DNA of 10,132 nt from a bacterium Ga0077546 (GTDB lineage Bacteria; Cyanobacteriota; Vampirovibrionia; Obscuribacterales; Obscuribacteraceae). Positions 1-5,974 of the stretch are shown here, in pieces. Every line of letters starts with the position of its first letter. Within the stretch, counting starts at the first letter, position 1. The DNA lies in assembly GCA_001464165.1 (NCBI GenBank), contig LNEX01000425.1:1-10132 (forward strand), read 5' to 3'. Both the position numbers and the translations under genes were made by a program. The notes under the pieces were generated by a model. It searched no databases. It had not been told where the DNA came from and saw nothing but the letters and a program-made list of their open reading frames with translations.

Positions 1-758
1 ACACTGCCCACTTCTACTTCAAGAAAGGGCCACAAGGGCACATGGAAGTTGACCTCATGGTCAATGGTCATCCAGTTAAAGCACTTTTTGATACTGGCGC
101 TAGCGCCTTTTTCTATCGTGATCAGTTAAAAGAAGCTGGTCTTGATCTCAATGGGGCGAAAGCCGGCCGCGGAACTAGGGGTTGGGCCGGAGTAGCAGTG
201 GCCACGTCGACAATTCCAGCGGAAGTCAAACTGGGCACTCTTACTCGCCACATCAACATCACGATGCAAGACAGCACCAGTCACTTAGGCGAAAATTTGA
301 TTGGCCAAGACTTTGTTAAAGGCTATCAATACGAAATTGATGACAAAGGCTGCCGAGTTGATCTAAAAAAGACACTAGCAGTGAAGAAGAGTGACATCAA
401 CCCGATGTACGACATTCCCCTGACCAAAGAAGGCAAAGACGACTATATAACCTTCACAATCAACAGCCAGCCTGCTAGAGCATTTATTGATACTGGTGCT
501 TCCAATACCATCATCAGCAGCTCTGATGCCGCGCGAATAGGCATACAGCCCAGCGGTGAAAGCGTTCACATGTCCGGGGTCGGCGGCGATATAACCATGC
601 AAAGAGCCTACGTAACTATAAGAATTGGCGCCATGATGCGGGAAGGATTTCCGGTGCTAGTTGGCGGTCACGCTGGCTGCGCTCTCGGTCAAGACTTAAT
701 GGAAGGCTGGCGCTACAAGGTCGATCGCGAACACAATTTGCTGCGGTTTTATCACTAG
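1..758 (+). CDS. Tandem retropepsin-like aspartic protease, 5' partial
   Basis: The reading frame is open from base 3 to the stop at 756-758, so the gene almost certainly begins left of the window. The first ATG, at 42, falls inside the first beta-strand of a protease fold and lacks a ribosome binding site. Counting from that ATG, two copies of the retropepsin signature are visible: FDTGAS with Asp17 and IDTGAS with Asp150. Each is preceded by a strand of the form 'xVNG/INSxPxxAxxDTGA' and each domain ends with a matching segment: LIGQD (86-90) and LGQD (215-218), both followed by a Gly-x-x-Tyr-x-x-Asp stretch. This is a clear internal duplication. In the family, Asp of DTG is the catalytic residue, and two such domains could form an intramolecular dimer active site. 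Substrate and location are unknown; any signal peptide would lie outside the window. The family is secure, the function is not. Confidence 0.85.
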   Translation, partial: TAHFYFKKGPQGHMEVDLMVNGHPVKALFDTGASAFFYRDQLKEAGLDLNGAKAGRGTRGWAGVAVATSTIPAEVKLGTLTRHINITMQDSTSHLGENLIGQDFVKGYQYEIDDKGCRVDLKKTLAVKKSDINPMYDIPLTKEGKDDYITFTINSQPARAFIDTGASNTIISSSDAARIGIQPSGESVHMSGVGGDITMQRAYVTIRIGAMMREGFPVLVGGHAGCALGQDLMEGWRYKVDREHNLLRFYH

Positions 759-762
759 CCGA

Positions 763-1221
763 TCATTTTGAATCGCAAAGCCACTTCTTGCTTCTGCTAG
801 AAAGGGGCAAGACACAAGTAAGAATAAAAAAGCTCAAGCCGATAGCAGGTAACAAACCAACCTGCACTAGATAGAAATACCCGGTCAAAAATGGCATTCC
901 CGCAATAACGACCCAGGTCCAGCCATTGAGCGGCCAGAGTAGCTGTCTATAATGATTCCACCATTCAGGCCCACTCTTCAAATCTGCCACCATTGCACCG
1001 AGATTCAGCCAGCCCAGTAGAAAGAAAACCTCCATCAACTGGCCTGTTGCTGGCCAACTTAAAAAGTTCCAGTGCTCTATCATAGACGCTGACGTTGGCT
1101 GCATGCACCCATACTTGACCAGGCCTATTTTCCAAGCGTAGACCCAGAGTGCATTGGCAAAGAGATAGCAAGTGAAGCTCAGCCACACTATCCACTTTCT
1201 AAATCGCAGCAGAAATCTCAT
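763..1221 (-). CDS. Small four-helix membrane protein, unknown function
   Basis: This 152-residue protein is rich in Trp, Leu and Phe. I do not recognise the family. Likely membrane helices are at residues 11-33, 60-79, 101-118 and 121-140. The N-terminus (MRFLLRFRKW) and the C-terminal tail (RSKKW) are both basic, which fits an N-in, C-in four-helix topology in the cytoplasmic membrane. The gene is convergent with the protease gene, with only four bases between the two stops. The ATG at 1221 has no recognisable Shine-Dalgarno sequence upstream, so the start is uncertain, although no better internal start is visible. The consistent hydrophobic pattern and tight packing against the neighbour support a real gene. 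Confidence 0.6.
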   Translation of the reverse strand: MRFLLRFRKWIVWLSFTCYLFANALWVYAWKIGLVKYGCMQPTSASMIEHWNFLSWPATGQLMEVFFLLGWLNLGAMVADLKSGPEWWNHYRQLLWPLNGWTWVVIAGMPFLTGYFYLVQVGLLPAIGLSFFILTCVLPLSSRSKKWLCDSK

Positions 1222-1248
1222 ATATCAATGATATCAAACCGCCATTGC

Positions 1249-1681
1249 TTAAGGCCCTTGGCTCACTTTATTCAATACGCGAGTGACAATCTCAATATTG
1301 ATTTTCAGTGCCTTGGCCTTTGCTGGTGGCGGGTTGAGGCGTGATGCCATCACCAGTGCGTCCCTTGCTTCTTTAAGCTTGTCTTGCTCGTATAAACCTT
1401 TTGCAAGGTTGTTGCTGCGAAGTGTAGCAACATTAGTGTCTTAGATACTGGTGAATCCCGGTTGAATCATGGCTGGATAATTCGAGCCTATATCGCTCGG
1501 CGCCAAATTCTAAGAACAACCGCTCTTTCACTTCTGCCACCGGATTAAGCGCAGACCAGGGCACTTCTAATTTTGGGGAGGCAAAACTGCCACATGTCCG
1601 ACACTCCATTCGCCTATTCTCTTTACAAACCCACCCGCACCCCAAATCGCTCAAGAACGACCGGGAAAGCCGCAACACCAT
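1249..1681 (-). pseudogene. Possible frameshifted small gene: CxxC segment plus TPR-like tail
   Basis: On the minus strand, 1681 down to 1433 reads as a peptide with two cysteine pairs (CGWVC and CRTC), then a plausible amphipathic stretch (LEVPWSALNPVAEVKERL), and ends at a TAA (1433-1435). A second frame, 1440 down to the TAA at 1249-1251, has no good start. It reads like a tetratricopeptide-type helix pair: NNLAKGLYEQDKLKEARDAL followed by VMASRLNP. The two frames meet within a few codons, so a single indel near 1436-1440 would join them into one product of roughly 140 residues. If the first frame is an independent short gene, its start could be the ATG at 1681 or the one at 1609. Neither has a strong ribosome binding site. 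I infer a decayed gene. Chance reading frames cannot be excluded, because the region above 1681 is antisense to another gene and open in the same frame. Confidence 0.35.
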
Positions 1682-1708
1682 TTGGTCTTGAGCAATAACT
1701 TCAATGTT

Positions 1709-1714
1709 GAGGAG
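1709..1714 (+). promoter_or_regulatory. Shine-Dalgarno GAGGAG fixing the LysM protein start
   Basis: GAGGAG lies nine bases before the ATG at 1724. It selects that ATG over the upstream in-frame TTG at 1682, which has no ribosome binding site. Confidence 0.7.
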
Positions 1715-1723
1715 AATTTGGTT

Positions 1724-2512
1724 ATGGCTAGCACTCTCGAAGCTCAAGGCAACCCTGAACTCTTCACCGAAGATAGAAACGGTGGCGATAATGCTTCTCT
1801 CCAAGCATTGAAAGAGGTGCAACAGCCCGGAACTCAATTGCAGCCAAATGCAGTGGCCGACAGCAGCACTGCCGCCCAGTCTTTGCCCGGCGTAACCCTG
1901 GTGGATGGGGCGACTGAAGGCGTTGCCATTAGAGGAGAGGTGAAAGTTCGCCAGGACCAAACTCTCAGCCATATAGCCAAAGAAAACCTTCCGCCAGACG
2001 CAACCACACGTGACATCTACAACTATGTCAATCAGATTGCCAAGCTGAATGAAATTGACAAAGACAAGGTCAACTATAATCAAACCTTGATTCTGCCTGA
2101 ATATGTTGACCCTCGTGCAGCCAAACCAGAAGGTAAAACGGCTGCCGACGCAACACCTGCCGCTCCAGAAGGCATGCAAGCTGGCACCGATGCAGCCCCT
2201 ACCAGCTCCGAGGCAGCTGCGGTGGACAACGCAGCCAGAGCTGCCGAAATGACCAAAGTATTTCCAACTGGAGCTGCTCTCCTTGAGGCTCTCGGCCATA
2301 GTGCCGACGGTTCATTTAGTCGTCAAGAAATTGATGCTGCCCTTACTGCTCTTAGCCCTAATCGCTTTGCCCCGGAGAACAATACATTCGAACAACTCAG
2401 GGCCCTTACTGATTTGCAAGAAGCACTTAAGCTGTCACCTCGGCAACAGTTCAGCGCTACCGACTACGACAACCTAGTTGCTGGTATGAGCCCGCCCCCT
2501 GCTGCCCGCTAA
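1724..2512 (+). CDS. LysM-domain protein with degenerate EF-hand-like loop
   Basis: The protein has 262 residues from the ATG chosen by its Shine-Dalgarno sequence. Residues 72-127 form a LysM-like domain: the opening VRQDQTLSHIA, an insertion-containing middle with YNYVNQIAKLNEI, and the closing VNYNQTLILPEY, matching the usual start, 'I...N.l...' core and 'G..L.iP' end. An Ala/Pro/Thr-rich linker follows (about 130-180). Next comes a segment at 191-202 shaped like an EF-hand loop (ADGSFSRQE: Asp-Gly, hydrophobic position 8, Glu at position 12), but the first ligand position is Gly, so calcium binding is doubtful. LysM domains bind N-acetylglucosamine polymers such as peptidoglycan. Here there is no signal peptide or membrane segment, so export is not evident and the domain may have another role. 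The gene stands alone. It is followed by strong inverted repeats and then by the debranching-enzyme gene. Confidence 0.75.
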   Translation: MASTLEAQGNPELFTEDRNGGDNASLQALKEVQQPGTQLQPNAVADSSTAAQSLPGVTLVDGATEGVAIRGEVKVRQDQTLSHIAKENLPPDATTRDIYNYVNQIAKLNEIDKDKVNYNQTLILPEYVDPRAAKPEGKTAADATPAAPEGMQAGTDAAPTSSEAAAVDNAARAAEMTKVFPTGAALLEALGHSADGSFSRQEIDAALTALSPNRFAPENNTFEQLRALTDLQEALKLSPRQQFSATDYDNLVAGMSPPPAAR

Positions 2513-2522
2513 CCACTGGGCA

Positions 2523-2534
2523 GCGCAGCTGCGC
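2523..2534. repeat. 12-bp perfect palindrome GCGCAGCTGCGC
   Basis: This perfect self-complementary 12-mer lies 11 bases after the LysM gene stop. It has no loop, so it is more likely a protein site or chance than a terminator. No U-tract follows. Confidence 0.4.
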
Positions 2535-2588
2535 GAGCGAGATCGCCTGACAACAAGGTTTCCAAGCTGTTAAACAAAACCAATATCA

Positions 2589-2628
2589 AAGCAATCGGCC
2601 CAAAACAGTTGGTTTTGGCAGATTGCTT
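2589..2628 (+). other. Two-stage hairpin in LysM-debranching enzyme gap (possible terminator)
   Basis: The outer arms AAGCAATC (2589-2596) and GATTGCTT (2621-2628) pair over 8 bp. Inside, CCAAAAC (2600-2606) pairs with GTTTTGG (2612-2618) around an AGTTG loop. An alternative pairing also exists: CAAAACCAA (2575-2583) with TTGGTTTTG (2609-2617), which would compete with the inner stem. The sequence after the hairpin is T-rich but lacks a run of T, so termination of the LysM transcript is only a possibility. Mutually exclusive stems are also the hallmark of a switching leader for the downstream gene at 2767, but no aptamer is recognised. Confidence 0.45.
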
Positions 2629-2756
2629 GTGTTAGCTGTTGGTTTACCCTTCCCTTTCTTTAAAAATACCTTTCAAATCCTTCTCAAGATTTCTAAAACA
2701 CTAACTCGAAACAAATTACCTGCACGTGCGCAGAATTTGTCAGACTAACTTGTAAT

Positions 2757-2761
2757 GGGAG
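2757..2761 (+). promoter_or_regulatory. Shine-Dalgarno GGGAG deciding the debranching enzyme start
   Basis: GGGAG is followed by a five-base spacer and the ATG at 2767. It overlaps the alternative ATG at 2755, which itself has no ribosome binding site, so 2767 is the likelier start. Confidence 0.6.
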
Positions 2762-2766
2762 ACACC

Positions 2767-4869
2767 ATGACATTTGACCTCACCCAATGGCTGAGAAATC
2801 AAGCCAATGAAAATCAAAGCAATCCAGTGCTGCCTATCGAGGCCAGCAATTTCAGCAACGCAGGCATTCTCAACGACCTAGGCAAAGATGACAGCAGAGA
2901 ATGGCTGATCACCAACGGCCTAGGAACCTACGCCGGCTCATCTCTCTCGGGCGCCAACACAAGACGCTACCACGGCCTCCTCGTAGCCTCTCTGGCTCCT
3001 CCGGTGAAGCGCACCATGCTCTTCTCTCGCCTAGACGAAATCATCACCGTAGAAGGCCAAGAAAGCCCCTGCGAACTGGCCACCAACTACTGGCAATCCG
3101 GCCATGTTCATCCCCAGGGCTACCACTACCTTGAGGCTTTCAGCGCCTTGCCTGTTCCTACCTGGTCGTATCGCGTGCCTGGCGGTCGCCTGATCAAACA
3201 AGTCGTGATGCTACATGGCCAACAGCGTGTGCACATCGGCTACACCTGGTTGCCCGACGACAACGACAAAACCGCCAGCCTGGAACTTTCAGTGCTGCTT
3301 GGCTATCGCGACTTTCACAGCGAAACCAGGGGCTCAAACAGCTGGCAGTTTTCGCAGAACATCGTTAGCGACAAACAGGTGAAAATCGAAGCTTTCACCG
3401 GCGCGCAACCGCTCTGGCTCGAACTGGACCACGGCGCCTACTCAGCTCAACCTGAATGGTACTGGAACTACAAATGGCCCAGAGAATTCGAACGCGGCCT
3501 CGGCGATGGCGAAGATTGCTTCCGCTCCGGCAAAGTCAAAGCAACCCTGGCCGCCGGTGAATCTATCACCCTCACGGCCGGTTTTGAAGCGGCTAACAAC
3601 AACCAAGAAAAACTGCTCGAAACCCTGGTGCGCCAAAGCGCTGCCGAGAAGCGAGCACTTTTGCCCAAGGCCAATACAGCCGCGCTGAAAAAGCTCACGC
3701 TGGCAGCCGATCAGTTCATTGCCCAGCGGCAGTCTACGGCAGGCAGCACCATCATCGCTGGTTACCCCTGGTTTTCGGACTGGGGTCGCGATTCGATGAT
3801 CAGCTTGTTCGGGCTCTGCCTCGCCACTGGTCGCACCGACGAAGGCCGCAGCATTCTCTCGACCTTCGGCCGCTACCTGAGCGAAGGGATGCTCCCCAAC
3901 TACTTCCCTGACGGCGGCCAGGCGCCTGAGTACAACACCTCTGATGCCACTTTGTGGTGGGCCTGGGCTCTGCACGGCTACTACAAGGCCACTGGCGACA
4001 TTGACTTCGTCAAGGCTCAGCTGCCGCTCTTGCAAGAGGTGGTGGACTGGCACAAGAAAGGCACCAGACACGGCCTGCGACTCGACAGCGATGGCTTGAT
4101 CACTGGCGGTGACGCTAGCGTGCAGCTAACCTGGATGGACGCAAAAGTGGGCAACTACGTTGTCACTCCGCGATCCGGCAAGGCTGTTGAAATCAACGCC
4201 CTCTGGTACAACTTCTTGCTCACCTTGAAGTTCTTGCGCGACGAGGTGGCAGCAAAACTCGGTGCCGTAAGCCTGCCGCCCAGCAGCGACGACTATTCGG
4301 CGCTAGCTGCTCAGTGCCGGGCCGGGTTTGAAAAGTTCTGGCTCGAGCAAGCAGGTTACCTGGTAGACGTCATTCGTCAAGACGACAGTCTTGACCTGGC
4401 CATCCGCCCCAACCAGCTGATCGCTGCCAGCCTCACCTATCCAATACTCTCGCAGGAGAGAGCGGCGAGGATGTTGTCAGTGGTGGAAAGCAAACTGCTT
4501 ACCCCCATGGGCCTGCGCACTCTGGCTCCGGATCATCCTGAATATCAGGGAGTCTACGGCACTGGCCTGGCGCAAGCTGACCAGTATCACCGCGACATCA
4601 CCTATCACCAGGGTACGGTCTGGCCATGGCTGCTTGGCCCCTGGGTCAATGCCAGAGTCTATGCTCACGCTGCCGATAGCCAGAGCATGGCCTTCATTCG
4701 CAATCACCTGCAGCCAATCATTGCTCACATCAGCAATGAAGGCTGCATCGGCTCAATCAACGAAATCTTCGACGGCAACGCCCCTCATACTCCCCGTGGT
4801 TGCGTTTCGCAAGCATGGTCGGTGGCTGAACTTTTGCGGGTTTTGAGCGAGCATCCTGAGCTGACTTAG
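2767..4869 (+). CDS. Glycogen debranching enzyme (amylo-alpha-1,6-glucosidase, archaeal/cyanobacterial type)
   Basis: This 700-residue cytoplasmic enzyme hydrolyses alpha-1,6 branch points of glycogen so that phosphorylase can continue degrading the outer chains. The N-terminal GDE_N-type domain (about 40-290) shows REWLITNGLG (from 44) and TRRYHGLLVA (from 65). The C-terminal (alpha/alpha)6-barrel catalytic domain (about 305-690, GH133-like) shows GYPWFSDWGRDS (Asp342 within), LPNYFPDGG, a TWMDA block (455-459), EINALWYNF (from 475) and TYHQGTVWPW (from 612). These are the family's most conserved blocks, and the acidic residues in the DWGRD and WMDA motifs are the likely catalytic-site residues. 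Length is typical of the short prokaryotic form lacking the transferase half of the eukaryotic enzyme. I prefer the ATG at 2767, because GGGAG lies five bases upstream; the in-frame ATG at 2755 overlaps that ribosome binding site. The gene is monocistronic, ending at a strong terminator. The archaeal or cyanobacterial subtype is my judgement from motifs. Confidence 0.95.
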   Translation: MTFDLTQWLRNQANENQSNPVLPIEASNFSNAGILNDLGKDDSREWLITNGLGTYAGSSLSGANTRRYHGLLVASLAPPVKRTMLFSRLDEIITVEGQESPCELATNYWQSGHVHPQGYHYLEAFSALPVPTWSYRVPGGRLIKQVVMLHGQQRVHIGYTWLPDDNDKTASLELSVLLGYRDFHSETRGSNSWQFSQNIVSDKQVKIEAFTGAQPLWLELDHGAYSAQPEWYWNYKWPREFERGLGDGEDCFRSGKVKATLAAGESITLTAGFEAANNNQEKLLETLVRQSAAEKRALLPKANTAALKKLTLAADQFIAQRQSTAGSTIIAGYPWFSDWGRDSMISLFGLCLATGRTDEGRSILSTFGRYLSEGMLPNYFPDGGQAPEYNTSDATLWWAWALHGYYKATGDIDFVKAQLPLLQEVVDWHKKGTRHGLRLDSDGLITGGDASVQLTWMDAKVGNYVVTPRSGKAVEINALWYNFLLTLKFLRDEVAAKLGAVSLPPSSDDYSALAAQCRAGFEKFWLEQAGYLVDVIRQDDSLDLAIRPNQLIAASLTYPILSQERAARMLSVVESKLLTPMGLRTLAPDHPEYQGVYGTGLAQADQYHRDITYHQGTVWPWLLGPWVNARVYAHAADSQSMAFIRNHLQPIIAHISNEGCIGSINEIFDGNAPHTPRGCVSQAWSVAELLRVLSEHPELT

Positions 4870-4950
4870 TGCAAATTGATCTGTACAGATATGAACGAAT
4901 CTGCCCGGATCTAAATTGAGCCACCCAGTTCTGCGTTTATCAAATCGTTC

Positions 4951-5008
4951 AGCCTAGCTTGCATAGCTGCTCACCCATAAGGTGGCAGCTGTGTAAGTTA
5001 GGTTTTTT
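4951..5008 (+). terminator. Strong intrinsic terminator of the debranching enzyme gene
   Basis: A very long hairpin begins about 80 bases after the stop codon. The left arm 4951-4970, a bulged T at 4971 and CACC (4972-4975) pair through a CATAA loop with GGTG (4981-4984) and the right arm 4985-5004. I count about 24 pairs including several G-U pairs: GCATAGCTGC with GCAGCTGTGT, then CTAGCTT with AAGTTAG. The right arm runs straight into TTTTTT (5003-5008), as expected of a rho-independent terminator on the plus strand. The left flank has no comparable A-run, so it should work in one direction only. Confidence 0.85.
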
Positions 5009-5053
5009 CGGAATTACTACTTGTTTATATAGTACAAATTTGAGACTCTCGCC

Positions 5054-5102
5054 GCAAAGGAGGAGGTCGAAAGCGATTAGGCTTTCCTGGCATCTTCTTT
5101 GC
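5054..5102 (+). other. Hairpin sequestering a Shine-Dalgarno-like sequence, possible structured RNA
   Basis: GCAAAGGAGG (5054-5063) can pair over 10 bp, with two G-U pairs, with TCTTCTTTGC (5093-5102). An inner stem GAAAGC (5069-5074) / GCTTTC (5081-5086) closes a six-base loop. The left arm contains AAAGGAGGAGG, one of the best Shine-Dalgarno matches in the window, but no start codon (ATG, GTG or TTG) follows at a useful distance. The element lies downstream of a strong terminator, so it would need its own promoter to be transcribed. It matches no RNA family I recognise. Confidence 0.4.
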
Positions 5103-5135
5103 AGTTTGCAATTCGCGCCAACCACGCGCACCTAG

Positions 5136-5147
5136 CAAGTGCACTTG
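5136..5147. repeat. 12-bp perfect palindrome CAAGTGCACTTG
   Basis: A perfect self-complementary 12-mer about 290 bases upstream of the gene at 5435. It could be an operator for a dimeric regulator. No second copy was noticed in the window. Confidence 0.35.
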
Positions 5148-5434
5148 GCACAACAGCAATTCTGGTTAAAAGCCAGCCTGGCGCGCAATAACCATTGGTG
5201 CAAGGCAATTGTCGGTGTTACGGTTTAGCTAAATCCACAACGCACGAACATCCAGGAAAAAAGCACTAAAACAGCCCCAAACACCCACCAGCTTAGATAT
5301 CTCCTTGTTCCGGCAAGAAAGACAAACATTAACTCAGTTAACCGTTGACGCTAGCGCTGCTAAGTAACCTCAGCCAATTAGCTAACCCTCAACTATTTCA
5401 TTGCCGACCAACAATTAGAGAGGAGTAGAAATAG

Positions 5435-5891
5435 ATGAAATACAACGAAGACAAATCGCCGTGCTCGAAAGATGCAACCTCATGCAGTCGCCGCCTATCG
5501 CAAATGACCCTGCTAACCTTAACCCACGCAATTATTCTTGCCTTTACCATAGGCATACTTGCGCCCCTTTTGCTGCCCACTGTCAGCTTCATGCAATCTG
5601 CTCGCTCCGCCATAGTGGCAGGGGCAGCTTTTGCTTGCGGCTTCAGAGCAATCGATTACTTACTTTAACGAACCGGCTGATCGAACAGGAATTATTGTCT
5701 GGGTCTTCGCTTGCTTCGCCCTGGGATATATTGGCGTTGCCGCCATAGGCCTCATGCTCTGCAATATGCTCAACATCTTTGCCCTCATAAGTACCTTTGA
5801 CTTTGCCGCCACCACGGCGCTATTGATAGCGGTGCAGAGCATACTGACCATTCATAAATATGCGACCTCAAATCATGATCCGGCCCGCTAA
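5435..5891 (+). pseudogene. Small polytopic membrane protein, split by a frame change at 5656-5666
   Basis: Translation starts at ATG 5435 with AGGAG (5421-5425) nine bases upstream, and gives 77 residues before TAA at 5666-5668. The frame one base later stays open through this point and continues to TAA 5889-5891. Without the second TTAC of the TTACTTAC at 5656-5663, the two parts join smoothly (AIDYFNEPADRTG) into about 150 residues. That product would have a Cys- and charge-containing N-terminus, helices at about 23-50 and 57-72, and two to three further hydrophobic segments (IIVWVFACFALGYIG; GLMLCNMLNIFALI; TALLIAVQSILTI). The downstream part has no convincing start of its own. I see three explanations: a 4-bp duplication mutation, a sequencing error, or +1 recoding at CTT-TAA-C, which resembles the CUU-stop slip site of the release-factor-2 gene. 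I do not recognise the family. Confidence 0.6.
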
Positions 5892-5909
5892 TCATCCAGG
5901 CCGATCAGG

Positions 5910-5925
5910 CGTTGCTGCGGCAACG
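5910..5925 (+). other. Short GC-rich hairpin before the AAA+ gene
   Basis: CGTTGC and GCAACG form a 6-bp stem with a TGCG loop, 19 bases after the stop at 5891. No U-tract follows, so it is not a typical terminator. It may be a weak attenuating or RNA-processing structure in the 83-base gap. Confidence 0.35.
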
Positions 5926-5974
5926 TGAACCCTCAATTGCTGCTGGCACTATGTGAACCAGCAAGAGGTGTGTC

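Larger units (their letters stand above)
4870..5434. other. Gene-free region of about 560 bases
   Basis: I see no credible coding region on either strand. The one reading frame longer than 50 codons (minus strand, 5131-4949) runs through the terminator hairpin and has no family resemblance. The stretch holds the debranching-enzyme terminator, a second structured element (5054-5102), a 12-bp palindrome (5136-5147) and the ribosome binding site of the gene at 5435. No confident -35/-10 pair was found by eye. Confidence 0.6.

Noticed and set aside
1433..2299. Long minus-strand open frame over the LysM gene
   Set aside because: Above 1681 it is antisense to the LysM coding sequence and its translation is Ser/Cys/Phe-rich without domain features. 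Only the part below 1681 may be a real gene fragment.
2750..2755. TGTAAT as a -10 box with TTGTCA upstream
   Set aside because: The spacing between the two is about 8 bases instead of about 17, and it would start transcription inside the ribosome binding site.
3442..4071. 209-codon minus-strand frame inside the debranching enzyme
   Set aside because: It is fully antisense to a gene with clear motifs, a shadow of its codon bias with no recognisable domain.
4949..5131. 60-codon minus-strand frame in the intergenic gap
   Set aside because: It runs through the terminator hairpin, and its composition is not protein-like.
5345..5378. TTGACG as a -35 box for the gene at 5435
   Set aside because: No -10-like hexamer lies 16-18 bases downstream.
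5910..5925. Terminator for the membrane-protein gene
   Set aside because: The 6-bp hairpin is not followed by a T-run, so I list it only as a hairpin.
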